Source: Streptomyces sp. V2I9
GTDB lineage: Bacteria; Actinomycetota; Actinomycetes; Streptomycetales; Streptomycetaceae
Assembly (NCBI RefSeq): GCF_030817475.1
Contig: NZ_JAUSZJ010000002.1
Span: 3,548,626-3,612,625 of the forward strand
Direction of reading: 5' to 3'
Length of the DNA: 64,000 bases
In this document: one piece after another, positions 45,717 to 53,721 of the stretch
Position numbering within the stretch: position 1 is the first letter of the stretch
Layout: every line of letters begins with the position of its first letter
The notes under the pieces: model-generated
Seen by the model: the letters and a program-made list of their open reading frames with translations, nothing else
Told to the model about the DNA's origin: nothing
Databases searched by the model: none
Program-made: the position numbers and the translations under genes

Positions 45717-45754
45717 CGCGCGGCCCGACACGGGCCCGAAGCGCCGCGCGACCG

Positions 45755-45808
45755 TACGCCCCCGGCGGCCGCCCCCCTCACCGAAGGGGAGCGGCCGCCG
45801 GGGGCGTA
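45755..45808. terminator. Strong bidirectional hairpin terminator
   Basis: Two 18-base arms (TACGCCCCCGGCGGCCGC and its exact complement) flank an 18-base loop between the SMR operon and the convergent SDR gene. Confidence 0.85.
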
Positions 45809-45821
45809 TCCGTCTCCGTCC

Positions 45822-46592
45822 CTACGTGGCCGTGCGGCCGCCGTCCACCGCGAGGGCGGCCCCGGTGGTGAACGACGAGGCGTCCGAGCAGAGCCAGGCG
45901 GCGGCGCGGGCGATCTCCGCCGGATCGGCCAGGCGCTGCTGGATCGCCTTGCCGCCGAAGCGGGCGCGGACGGCGGGCCCGGCGGCGAGGACGCTGTCCA
46001 TCATCTCCGTATCGGTGCTGCCCACCACGAGGGCGTTGACGCGGATGCCGTGCTCGCCGTACTCCGCGGCGGCCGCGCGGGTCAGGCCGAGGACCGCGTG
46101 CTTCGCGGCCACGTAGGGAGCGGACGCGGAGGTGGCGCGCACCCCGGCGACGCTGGAGGTGTTGACGATCGCGCCGCCGCCGGCCGCCATCATGGCGGGG
46201 AGCTGGGCGCGCAGGCAGTTCCACACCCCACGCAGGTTGACGTCGAGGGTGCGGTCGAACTCGTCGTCGGACAGCTCGTGCAGAAGGGTTCCGGCGCCGG
46301 CGTGACCGGCGTTGTTGAACGCGCAGTCGAGCGTGCCGAACCGATCCACCGCCGTGGCGACCGCGCGGTCCATGTCCTCCCGGCGGGTGACGTCGCCCGG
46401 CACGGCCACGGCTCTGCCGCCGCCCTTCCCGATCCGTTCGGCGGCCTCCTCCACCAGGTGGGCCCTGCGGGCGACGAGGACGACGGCCGCGCCCTCGTCG
46501 GCGAAGTGCCGGGCCGCCGCGGCGCCGATGCCGCTGGAAGCCCCGGTGATCAGTGCGACCTTGCCGGACAGCAGCGGTCCGCCCGCCGTCAT
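45822..46592 (-). CDS. Short-chain dehydrogenase/reductase of the butyrolactone locus
   Basis: The 256-residue classical SDR has the cofactor motif ALITGASSGIGAAAARHFAD, FNNAGHAG, the catalytic Ser in IVNTSSVAGV and the YVAAKHA pair. Next to AfsA and an ArpA-type receptor, such enzymes (BprA/JadW2/BarS1-like) reduce the keto group or the double bond of gamma-butyrolactone intermediates. Here that role is inferred from position. It overlaps the HAD gene by four bases, so the two are coupled. Confidence 0.88.
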   Translation of the reverse strand: MTAGGPLLSGKVALITGASSGIGAAAARHFADEGAAVVLVARRAHLVEEAAERIGKGGGRAVAVPGDVTRREDMDRAVATAVDRFGTLDCAFNNAGHAGAGTLLHELSDDEFDRTLDVNLRGVWNCLRAQLPAMMAAGGGAIVNTSSVAGVRATSASAPYVAAKHAVLGLTRAAAAEYGEHGIRVNALVVGSTDTEMMDSVLAAGPAVRARFGGKAIQQRLADPAEIARAAAWLCSDASSFTTGAALAVDGGRTAT

Positions 46593-47296
46593 GCCGGGGT
46601 CCCGGCCGGGGCGGCGCTCCAGAACGTGCCCGAGGCGAGGTCCCGGTCGATCCGCCGCACCAGGCCGTCGTCGAGCTCGTCGAGGCCGCTGATCAGATGG
46701 CGTACCCCGGCCTCCTCCATGAGGGCGCGCTGGTGGCTGTGGACGAAGGTGGAGGGCCGGCCGACGAAGGCGGTGCCCAGTTCGCGGGCCACGGCGGCGA
46801 CGCGGGCCACGTCGTCCACGAAGAGGGTCTGCTCGGGGCGGAGCCCGAACACGTCCCGCGTGATCTCCTTCAGACCGGGGCGGAAGTCGTTGGTGCAGAC
46901 GTAGCCGGGACCGTCGAACAGCTCGGCGTACCGGCCCAGATGGCGGTCGAAGTGGTCCTTGCCCAGTCCGCCGTAGCAGACCGTGCGCAGGCCCGCGCCG
47001 CGCAGCCGGGTGAGCAGGCCGGCCGTGCCCGGCGTGACCGTGACCGGGTGGCGGTCGAGGTGGGCGGCGCGGTCCTCGAAGTAGGCGGCGAGCGCCTCCT
47101 CGCCGCTCATGGAGCCGCCGGTGGCGGCCGCGAGGAGCCGGCCGGCGATGTGCTGCGGCTGGGAGAAGACGGACCTCTCCAGTTCGGCGGAGTACGTACC
47201 GCCCCGGGTGGTGACGAAGTGGTGGATCACCGGGCTGAAGGTGTCGTTGAGCAGGACACCGTCGATGTTCAGGGCGACCAGGCGCAGGGTGAGCAT
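46589..47296 (-). CDS. HAD-superfamily phosphatase-like protein of the butyrolactone locus
   Basis: The 235-residue protein begins MLTLRLVALNIDGVLLNDTF and continues with ERSVFSQPQHIAGRLLAAAT and LRPEQTLFVDDVARVAAVAR, the HAD fold. In active HAD phosphatases motif I is DxD; here the first position is Asn10 (NID), so the nucleophile is replaced. HAD phosphatases work after AfsA-type enzymes to dephosphorylate butenolide phosphates; with Asn10 this copy may be inactive or act differently. Confidence 0.85.
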   Translation of the reverse strand: MLTLRLVALNIDGVLLNDTFSPVIHHFVTTRGGTYSAELERSVFSQPQHIAGRLLAAATGGSMSGEEALAAYFEDRAAHLDRHPVTVTPGTAGLLTRLRGAGLRTVCYGGLGKDHFDRHLGRYAELFDGPGYVCTNDFRPGLKEITRDVFGLRPEQTLFVDDVARVAAVARELGTAFVGRPSTFVHSHQRALMEEAGVRHLISGLDELDDGLVRRIDRDLASGTFWSAAPAGTPA

Positions 47297-47437
47297 GCTT
47301 CTCCGTAGGGCTCGTCGGAACGGGCGGAGCGGTGCAGGACATCCGGGGCGTGCTGGGCGTGCTGGAGGAACCGTCCGGCCGGATGCGCCGGTCGGATCGG
47401 GTCGGGACGGGTCGGGCGGGCCGGCGGGCTGCTGGGG

Positions 47438-48070
47438 TCAGGGCATCAGCGCGCTGCCGCGGGCGGGAGATGTCTCGGCGCGGGTGATCACGGACGGGAC
47501 CGCGAGGCCCGGCAGGATCAGGTTCCACATCTGCTGGGTGCGTTCGGGAAGGTCCCGGCGGCCGCTGACGACGTTGGAGTACATCTGCATGCCGGTACAG
47601 GCGGCCACCACGAACTCCGCGACCACGGTCGGGTCCACCCCCGGCTGCAGTTCGCCGGCCTCCAGCGCCTCGTGCAGGCTGCCGACCATGATGCCGCGGA
47701 AGTTCTCGTACGGGTCGGCGTTGAGGGAGCCGTCGATGGACGCCTGCTCGTTGGTCAGCCGGACCCCGGCCCGCAGCAGCGGATCGCGTTGGAGCTGCCA
47801 CGACCAGACGAGGGTGAGGTCGATGAGCCGCTGGAGGCCGCCGGCGGCGAGCAGCGGCACCAGGGTCTCCGGCTGACTGTTCATCACCGCCTTGGCCAGG
47901 TCCTCCTTGGAGCCGAAGTGGAAGTAGAGGGCTCCGGCCGTCACCCCGGCCCGCTTGAGGATGCGGGTGATGCTGGCCCCCGCGTAGCCGAACTCGTCGA
48001 AGACCTCGGCGGCGGCGTTCAGGAGGGCACGGCGGGTCTGTTCCGCCCGCTCCTGTTTCGGTTGTGCCAT
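47438..48070 (-). CDS. Gamma-butyrolactone receptor (ArpA/ScbR-type TetR)
   Basis: The 210-residue TetR protein has the ArpA-family HTH EQTRRALLNAAAEVFDEFGY, AGASITRILKRAGVTAGALY and FHFGSKEDLAKAVM. The ligand domain includes LQRDPLLRAGVRLTNEQ and TQQMWNLILPGLAVP with the conserved tryptophan. Such receptors repress their targets until a butyrolactone binds. It diverges from the AfsA gene, with two related AT-rich sites between them. I chose the ATG at 48070. Confidence 0.93.
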   Translation of the reverse strand: MAQPKQERAEQTRRALLNAAAEVFDEFGYAGASITRILKRAGVTAGALYFHFGSKEDLAKAVMNSQPETLVPLLAAGGLQRLIDLTLVWSWQLQRDPLLRAGVRLTNEQASIDGSLNADPYENFRGIMVGSLHEALEAGELQPGVDPTVVAEFVVAACTGMQMYSNVVSGRRDLPERTQQMWNLILPGLAVPSVITRAETSPARGSALMP

Positions 48071-48082
48071 GACTCCCACCTT

Positions 48083-48107
48083 CCCAAAAAGAATGCTCCT
48101 TATGTTA
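48083..48107 (-). promoter_or_regulatory. ARE-like receptor-binding site 1
   Basis: Read on the minus strand, AACATAAGGAGCATTCTTTT is the same motif as site 2 (about 20 of 25 positions). It lies 13-37 bases upstream of the receptor start, a typical place for autorepression. Confidence 0.65.
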
Positions 48108-48215
48108 GCTGGGTGAACAGGGGGCAAGGCAAGTCCGGTATGGGGTAGTTGAGTTGGCTCTGATCTTAGATCGCCCCGAAGGAAACTCGCGGAGAGGCCC
48201 CTCTTGACGCGGCAA

Positions 48216-48240
48216 AACAAAAGGAACATTATTTTTGGAG
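48216..48240 (+). promoter_or_regulatory. ARE-like receptor-binding site 2
   Basis: AACAAAAGGAACATTATTTT lies upstream of the AfsA-family start and matches site 1 in opposite orientation. A/T content here is far above the local average, as usual for autoregulatory elements. Confidence 0.65.
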
Positions 48241-48312
48241 TGGGGGAACGGAGCGCTGAGCGCGAATTCCTCCGTCGTCACCCGCGCACACCATCGACCT
48301 TGGGGGGCCAAG

Positions 48313-49242
48313 TTGTCTGTTTCTGTACTGAGCCGTGAGGTGGAGCCGGTCCAGCAGTCGCAGGTGCAGCAGTGGCAGGTGCACAAGCTTCGGGGGGAGG
48401 AAGTGCTGCTCAGGACCTGGTTAGGGACGAGCCCGGACCGGTATGTGCTCACGGCGCGCTGGCCGAAGGGCCACGACTTCTACCGGCCGTCGCGGGGTTC
48501 GTACGATCCGCTGCTGCTCGCGGAGACCGTGCGCCAGACCGTCCCGCTGCTCTCCCACGCGGTGTACGACGTGCCGCGGGAGTACAAGCAGGCGTGGGAG
48601 GACTTCAGCTTCGCGGTCGAGCCGGCGGCCTCGCTGGTCACCACCGGGGAGGACGAGGTGCGCCTGGTGGTGACCTGCTCGGACGTGGTCCGGCGCGGCA
48701 GCAGGTTCGCCGGGATGACGATGGACATCGACGTCCACCTGGGCAAGCGGCTGATGGGGATCGCCCACACCCGCTTCAACAACCAGCCGGCGGCGATCTA
48801 CCGTCGGCTGCGCGGGAGTTACGCGGACCTCGACGCGGCCCAGGAGGGCTGCCTCCCGGTGGGGCCGCCGGTGGACCCGCACCGGGTGGGCCGCGACCGC
48901 GCGGACGACGTGGTGCTCTCGCCCGCGCTGGGCGGCGAGCGGCCCGGCCGGTGGCTGCTGCGGGTGGACCCCTCCCACCCGGTGCTCTTCGACCATGCGG
49001 TGGACCATGTGCCGGGGATGCTCCTGCTGGAGGCGGCGCGGCAGGCGGCTCACGAGGTCGGCGGCGCGGGCTCGGCCGTCATCGGGATGAGGACGGACTT
49101 CGTCCGGTACGTCGAGTTCGACGCCCCCGCCGTCGTCGTGGCCGGGGAGCCGGTCTCCGTCGGCACGGGCCGCCGCCGGGTCCCCGTCCGGGTCGAGCAG
49201 CACGGCATCCAGGTCTTCACCGCCGAGGTGACCGTCGATTGA
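48313..49242 (+). CDS. AfsA-family gamma-butyrolactone synthase
   Basis: The 309-residue protein has the two AfsA repeats: HKLRGEEVLLRTWLGTSPDR and DHVPGMLLLEAARQAAHEVG. AfsA enzymes condense a beta-ketoacyl-ACP with dihydroxyacetone phosphate. A TTA leucine codon at 48421-48423 makes translation depend on the bldA tRNA. I chose TTG at 48313 after a G-rich ribosome site; upstream in-frame starts lie inside the ARE-like site. It diverges from its probable receptor. Confidence 0.88.
   Translation: MSVSVLSREVEPVQQSQVQQWQVHKLRGEEVLLRTWLGTSPDRYVLTARWPKGHDFYRPSRGSYDPLLLAETVRQTVPLLSHAVYDVPREYKQAWEDFSFAVEPAASLVTTGEDEVRLVVTCSDVVRRGSRFAGMTMDIDVHLGKRLMGIAHTRFNNQPAAIYRRLRGSYADLDAAQEGCLPVGPPVDPHRVGRDRADDVVLSPALGGERPGRWLLRVDPSHPVLFDHAVDHVPGMLLLEAARQAAHEVGGAGSAVIGMRTDFVRYVEFDAPAVVVAGEPVSVGTGRRRVPVRVEQHGIQVFTAEVTVD
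48421..48423 (+). promoter_or_regulatory. In-frame TTA (bldA) codon in the afsA-family gene
   Basis: The codon lies in frame after Trp in LLRTWLGTSPDR. TTA codons are very rare in Streptomyces and are read only by the bldA tRNA, which links expression to development. Confidence 0.9.
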
Positions 49243-49260
49243 CGCCCGCTCCGTGACGCG

Positions 49261-49302
49261 GCGGGCGGTCCGCACCCCCCGAGTGGGGTGCGGACCGCCC
49301 GC
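49261..49302. terminator. Perfect hairpin between convergent afsA-like and PPTase genes
   Basis: Two 18-base arms (GCGGGCGGTCCGCACCCC and its complement) around a six-base loop, between the AfsA-family gene (+) and the phosphopantetheinyl transferase (-). Confidence 0.85.
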
Positions 49303-49309
49303 CGGGCGG

Positions 49310-50056
49310 TCATGTCGGTGCCAACTCCGGCATCGGCTCCGGAAGTTCCTCGTGCACGGTCACCGTGACGTGCACCGAGGCCGGGACCGCGAAGCTGGCC
49401 TCGTAACCGGGAGGGGCGAGTAGCTGCCGCACCCGCCAGCCGAGCGGCTGGCCGGTGAGGTCCAGCCGGTTCATGACGGCGGCCATGCCCTGCCCGGTCG
49501 CCTTGGCCATGGCCTCCTTGCGGGTCCACAGCCGGGCGAAGTCCCGGACGAGCTCGTCGTCCGGGCGGCCTCCCAGCCACTGCTGCTCCCTGGGGTGGAG
49601 GAACGGCAGATAGCCGGCGACCGACTCCGGGGTGGGCCAGGACTCGATGTCGATGCCGATGGTGGCCTCGGCGACCGCGATGGCGACGTGGTCCCCGCTG
49701 TGCGACATCGAGAACTCCAGGGGTTCACCGACCGGGGCCGGGTCCCGGATGGCCGGCCGCCCGTGCGCCCCGCCGCAGCCGGGACAGGGCTGCCGCAGGA
49801 AGCCGACGCTGCCGGGGGAGCAGCCGAGCGAGGACCCGAGCACGCTCCGCAGCGCCCAGTGCGCGAAGGCGTAGGTCTCCCGGCCGGACTGCTGCGGTAT
49901 CGACGCCAGCCGGCCCCGCTCCTTCTCGTCCAGCCAGTCGGGCGGGGAGCCGTCGGGCGGGAGGCGCTGCCCCGCCGGGGCCCGGACGATCCAGATGCCG
50001 ACCGGATCGAGGACCTCACCCGGCGGCGCGTCGGACCACATGAAGTCGTGTGTCAT
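49310..50056 (-). CDS. Sfp-type 4'-phosphopantetheinyl transferase
   Basis: The 248-residue protein has the magnesium-binding motif IGIDIESW and FARLWTRKEAMAKATGQGM (the W-KEA motif), the signature of Sfp-type transferases. They move the phosphopantetheine arm of CoA to a carrier-protein serine. The operon also encodes a free carrier protein, its likely target. A Cys-rich CPGCGGAHG loop resembles other Streptomyces members. It lies at the end of the minus-strand operon, 55 bases after the small protein. Confidence 0.92.
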   Translation of the reverse strand: MTHDFMWSDAPPGEVLDPVGIWIVRAPAGQRLPPDGSPPDWLDEKERGRLASIPQQSGRETYAFAHWALRSVLGSSLGCSPGSVGFLRQPCPGCGGAHGRPAIRDPAPVGEPLEFSMSHSGDHVAIAVAEATIGIDIESWPTPESVAGYLPFLHPREQQWLGGRPDDELVRDFARLWTRKEAMAKATGQGMAAVMNRLDLTGQPLGWRVRQLLAPPGYEASFAVPASVHVTVTVHEELPEPMPELAPT

Positions 50057-50111
50057 GTCGATACGGCTCCTGATGCGGCGGGGGCCCGGCCGGCCCCCGC
50101 CACGGGTCGGA

Positions 50112-50354
50112 TCAGGCGGTTGCTGCGAGCAGCGGCCACGGGCCGGTCGTGGCGTACTGCTCCAGGTCCTCGGAGGCGAGGTAGCGCCGGAACCCCGGTA
50201 CCTGTTCCGCCGGGCGCAGCGCCCCGCGGTACAGCACCATGCCGCGCACCCCGGTGTCGTCGTCGTGCCAGCACACGAGCGGAATGTGGTACTCCGGCGT
50301 GTCGCAGGTCTCCTGCACGGCCGCCTGGTAGCCGTACGCGGGCAGCAGACTCAT
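50112..50354 (-). CDS. Small hypothetical protein (80 aa) of the biosynthetic operon
   Basis: The protein reads MSLLPAYGYQAAVQETCDTP, EYHIPLVCWHDDDTGVRGMV and LYRGALRPAEQVPGFRRYLA. I do not recognise the family. It contains two cysteines and a His-rich middle (CDTPEYHIP, CWHDDD) which could bind metal. Its ATG overlaps the previous gene's stop (ATGA), so it is a real coupled gene, not a shadow. It may be a partner or accessory subunit of the pathway. Confidence 0.65.
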   Translation of the reverse strand: MSLLPAYGYQAAVQETCDTPEYHIPLVCWHDDDTGVRGMVLYRGALRPAEQVPGFRRYLASEDLEQYATTGPWPLLAATA

Positions 50355-51166
50355 CGGGCCACGCTCCCGGTCTCGGGACGGACGCCGAACAGGGCGCCGT
50401 AGTCGGTGATCCGCGCGGCGGCCCCGCTGCCGCCGGCGGCGTGCAGCGCGTGCCAGAAGAGCACCTGGTTCGCGGTGAGGACGGGGAAGCCGACGGTCTC
50501 CTCCAGGCCGGCGATGGTGCCGACGGCGCGGATGCCGTTGCCGGCGACCAGGACCGCGTCGGGCCGGTGCGGGGCGACGTCGGACTCGATCCACTTCACC
50601 AGCGCCTCCGGGGTGATCAGCTTCTGGTTGCTGGGGAGGCCGCAGGGTGCGTGGTGGACGACGTCGAAGCCGCGCTCACCGAAGTAGGAGGCGCCCAGGG
50701 CGGACAGCTCGTCGTCGAACCACGGCGGGTTGACCAGCGCGATCCGCTCGGCGCCCAGCGCGCGGAAGCCGGCCGCGGCCGCGTGCGCGGTGCCGGTCAG
50801 CGGGATGCCGCGGGTCCGCTCCGCGAGCCGCTCGAACAGCTTCTGCTCGCCGTCGGCGCCCAGGACGTAGGAGGAGCTGGTGAACCCCAGGGCGATGGAG
50901 TCCAGGGGGGAGGCGGCCAGCAGCTCGACCGCGTCGTCGATGAAGGGCGGGTCGATGAAGGCGCGGACCGGGTCGTGCGGGATCTTGGGGTCCATCTCGC
51001 CGCCGGGGCGCATCGCCCCGAAGTGCACGCGGGAGCCGTGGATGTAGACGTCGCGCGGCGCCATCGCCTGGAGCTCGGACTCGGGCCCGACGTCCGCGTG
51101 CGGAACGACGACGCCGACGCGGGCGACCGCGCCCCAGCCGTCCTCTCGGGCCTGGAACTGCGTCAT
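50351..51166 (-). CDS. Asp/Glu-racemase (maleate isomerase / arylmalonate decarboxylase-like) protein
   Basis: The 271-residue protein has ARVGVVVPHADVGPESELQA at its start, LGFTSSSYVLGADGEQKLFE at the first active-site loop and AVLVAGNGIRAVGTIAGLEE at the second. In this superfamily the two loops usually carry a catalytic cysteine each (or one in decarboxylases); here the first reads GFTSS and the second AGNG, so no cysteine is at either place. It may use other residues or have lost catalysis. I chose the ATG at 51166. Confidence 0.82.
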   Translation of the reverse strand: MTQFQAREDGWGAVARVGVVVPHADVGPESELQAMAPRDVYIHGSRVHFGAMRPGGEMDPKIPHDPVRAFIDPPFIDDAVELLAASPLDSIALGFTSSSYVLGADGEQKLFERLAERTRGIPLTGTAHAAAAGFRALGAERIALVNPPWFDDELSALGASYFGERGFDVVHHAPCGLPSNQKLITPEALVKWIESDVAPHRPDAVLVAGNGIRAVGTIAGLEETVGFPVLTANQVLFWHALHAAGGSGAAARITDYGALFGVRPETGSVAR

Positions 51167-51250
51167 GGGGTGCTTCTCCTCTTCTTCTGCGTTCTTCTGC
51201 CGTGCATGCCGGTACGGATACGGGTGCGGGTGGGGCACCGGGCGTGGGGA

Positions 51251-52000
51251 TCAGGCGGTCGCCTCGTCGGCGAGCGAGCCGCCGCTCACCGTGCCGGTGC
51301 CGTCCTCGGCGAGGAACTTCGGGTGCTTGCGGCGCATGTTGTCCATGACGAAGTCGTACGGGACGTCGTCGAAGTCGCCGTGGTCGGTGAGGAACTCCAT
51401 GCTCTGGCGGCCCTGGGCGTCGAAGGGGTGGTAGAGGCTGTCGGAGCGGCCGTCGAACTCCAGCGGGGTCATGCCGTACAGCCGGCACAGCAGCTTGTTG
51501 AAGACCGGGGTCACCTGGAGCCAGCGTCCTTCGAGGTACACGGTCGCCAGGCCGTGGAAGAAGACGTCGCCGCCGATGTAGGAGCGCAGCCGGTCGGAGG
51601 CGAGGTGGTTGCGCACGTCGCTGTAGTGCAGCCGGGCGGGGATGCCGACCCCCCGGCAGCAGGCGGCGTACAGCACGGACTTGTGCAGGCAGAAGCCCTT
51701 GCCGCCGGTGATGATGCTGGACGCGCGCAGCCCCTGCGGCGACAGGTCGGCGCCGTAGACCTCGTAGTGGATGCCGTCGCGGACCGCGTAGTAGAGGGCG
51801 ACGGCGAGTTCGACGGGGCCGGCGGCGTCGCGGTCGATCCCCTTGAGGGCCTTGTCGACGAACGCCTGGACGGTCGGGTGCTCGTGGTCGAGGAAGTCCG
51901 TGGGAGCGGTGAGCCGGGCGAGGTCGTCCGCGGTCGTCCGCGCGGACGCGGCGTCGGCGGCCGGCTGGGCGGGGGCGGTGTCGATCAGGGTCTCGGTCAT
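51251..52000 (-). CDS. Transglutaminase-like protein
   Basis: The 249-residue protein has a transglutaminase-fold core: ITGGKGFCLHKSVLYAACCR with nucleophile Cys104, and GGDVFFHGLATVYLEGRWLQ with His149. The acidic third residue of the triad, normally Asp in a VDPT motif, is replaced (VTPVFN). In andrimid synthesis a transglutaminase homologue (AdmF) forms an amide between carrier-bound acyl groups. A similar acyl-transfer role with the local carrier protein is plausible but inferred. Confidence 0.85.
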   Translation of the reverse strand: MTETLIDTAPAQPAADAASARTTADDLARLTAPTDFLDHEHPTVQAFVDKALKGIDRDAAGPVELAVALYYAVRDGIHYEVYGADLSPQGLRASSIITGGKGFCLHKSVLYAACCRGVGIPARLHYSDVRNHLASDRLRSYIGGDVFFHGLATVYLEGRWLQVTPVFNKLLCRLYGMTPLEFDGRSDSLYHPFDAQGRQSMEFLTDHGDFDDVPYDFVMDNMRRKHPKFLAEDGTGTVSGGSLADEATA

Positions 52001-52014
52001 GGCGATGCCTCTCG

Positions 52015-53145
52015 TCACAGGCCCATCAGGGCGGCGATGCAGTTGCGCTGGATCTCGTTGGTGCCGGAGTAGATGGAGCCGGCCGCGGCGTTGCGCAGCT
52101 CGCGCTCGATGCCCGTGTCGGTCAGATAGCCGCGGGCCCCGAAGATCTGGATGGCGTGCCGGGCGGTGAGCTGGTTGGCCTCGCTGACCACGATCTTGGT
52201 GGCGGCCACGTCCAGCGAGGCGTCCTTGCCCTGTTCGACCTTGCGGCCCGTGTCGTACAGCCACTTGCGGGCCGACTCGACCGCGATCCGCATGTCCGCG
52301 ATCTTGTGGGCGACCGCCTGGTTCTTGCCGATGGCGGAGCCGAACTGCTGCCGGGTGGTGGCGTGTTCGACGACCCGCTTCAGCCGGTGGGTCATCTCGC
52401 CGAGATTGACGGCGAAGGAGAACAGGATCTCCCGCTTCATCACATGGTCCATGATCAGGAAGCCGGCGCCCTCGCTGCCGAGCCGGTTGCCTACGGGCAG
52501 CCGTACGTCGGTGAGCGTGACCTCGCTGATCGGGGAGGTGCGCAGCCCCATCGTCTCCAGCGGCTCGCCGATCGTGAGGCCCGGCGTGGAGCGCTCCGCG
52601 AGGAAGGTGCTCAGCCCGAACGCCCCCGGCTTGCCGGTGCGGACGTAGAGCAGGAAGAGGTCGGCGACCGGGGCGTTGGTGATGAACATCTTGCCGCCGT
52701 TGAGCACGTACGCGTCACCGTCGCGGACGGCCGTGGTCCGGATGTTCATCACGTCCGAGCCGTGGCCCGGTTCGGTGATGGCGTGCGCGGTGATGGCCTC
52801 GCCCGAGGTGACCCGCGGCAGGTAGCGCGCGCGCAGGTCCGCGGAGCCGAACGCCTGGAGCGGGATGCCGACGCTGACGATCTGCGTGGACGCGGAGAAG
52901 TTCAGTCCCGCGTCCCGGCTGGTGTGGCCGAGGCCCTCCAGCGCGGCCATGGTCTCGGTGAGCGTCCGGCCCGCGCCGCCGTACTCCGGGGCGAAGGGGA
53001 GGGTGAAGAGGCCGGACCGCTGGAGCGGCTTCCACTTCTCGTGCGGGAACTCGCCGGCGCGGTCCCAGCGGGTGACGTCGTCGTTCAGCTCGTCGGCGTA
53101 CGGCGCGGTGACGCCGTAGGTGTCCGTGTCCTTCTCTGCTGCCAT
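52015..53145 (-). CDS. Acyl-CoA dehydrogenase-like flavoprotein
   Basis: The 376-residue protein shows AITEPGHGSDVMNIRTTAV and YVLNGGKMFITNAPVADLFL, RQQFGSAIGKNQAVAHKIAD and QIFGARGYLTDTGIERELRN, typical of the FAD acyl-CoA dehydrogenase family. The C-terminal catalytic Glu of YEGT is Ser360 here (YSGTNEIQRN), so the general base must differ, as in some pathway-specific dehydrogenases. With an adenylation enzyme and carrier protein in the operon, it might oxidise a carrier-bound amino acid, like prolyl-carrier dehydrogenases; this is inference. Confidence 0.9.
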   Translation of the reverse strand: MAAEKDTDTYGVTAPYADELNDDVTRWDRAGEFPHEKWKPLQRSGLFTLPFAPEYGGAGRTLTETMAALEGLGHTSRDAGLNFSASTQIVSVGIPLQAFGSADLRARYLPRVTSGEAITAHAITEPGHGSDVMNIRTTAVRDGDAYVLNGGKMFITNAPVADLFLLYVRTGKPGAFGLSTFLAERSTPGLTIGEPLETMGLRTSPISEVTLTDVRLPVGNRLGSEGAGFLIMDHVMKREILFSFAVNLGEMTHRLKRVVEHATTRQQFGSAIGKNQAVAHKIADMRIAVESARKWLYDTGRKVEQGKDASLDVAATKIVVSEANQLTARHAIQIFGARGYLTDTGIERELRNAAAGSIYSGTNEIQRNCIAALMGL

Positions 53146-53234
53146 GGGTGCTCTGCCTTGCCTTTCACCGGTCGCGGGCGCGGGGGGCCGGGGGCGGGGC
53201 CGCGCCGTCGCGGCCCCGCCCCCGGCGGTGCGGA

Positions 53235-53609
53235 TCAGTAGCGGGAGAAACCGTCGTCGGAGAGCGAGTGCTTCTCGTCCCCGCGCAGCGCCGGGCTGAA
53301 GACCGAGACGAGCAGGAGGTCCTCGTCGTCGGAGGCGATCAGGTGGTGGGCGTCGTTCTTGTCCAGGGCGTAGATGGTCCCGGTCTTGATCTTGTGGCGG
53401 ACGCCGTCGGTGGTGACGACCTCGCCGGAGCCGCCGATGCAGTAGCAGGCCTCCAGGTGGCCGAGGTACTGCAGCGCGCTGGAGGTGCCCTGGCGGACGA
53501 GCGTCTCGCAGACGGTGAAGCCCATCCCGTCCTGCTCGGTGAGGAGGCGGTGGCTGGTGCCGCTGCCCCACTCGACCGCGGGGACGTCGGAGAGAGAACG
53601 GACGATCAT
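53235..53609 (-). CDS. Ectoine-synthase-like cupin
   Basis: The 124-residue protein follows EctC almost block by block: MIVRSLSDVPAVEWGSGTSH, NMGF-like DGMGFTVCETLVRQGTSSAL, YLGHLEACYCIGGSGEVVTT, KTGTIYALDKNDAHHLIASD and LLLVSVFSPALRG. EctC closes the ring of ectoine from N-acetyl-2,4-diaminobutyrate using iron. No EctA, EctB or EctD is nearby, so it probably performs a related ring closure or dehydration on another substrate of this operon. Confidence 0.88.
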   Translation of the reverse strand: MIVRSLSDVPAVEWGSGTSHRLLTEQDGMGFTVCETLVRQGTSSALQYLGHLEACYCIGGSGEVVTTDGVRHKIKTGTIYALDKNDAHHLIASDDEDLLLVSVFSPALRGDEKHSLSDDGFSRY

Positions 53610-53721
53610 GGGAGAACTCCTGTCATCGTTGTGTTCCGGACGTGTCCAGGTGCAGGTGCAGGTGCAGTGCGCCGCGTGTGGGGGGCGGATACGCGGGGAT
53701 CAGGGGGTGCGGAGCCGCCGG

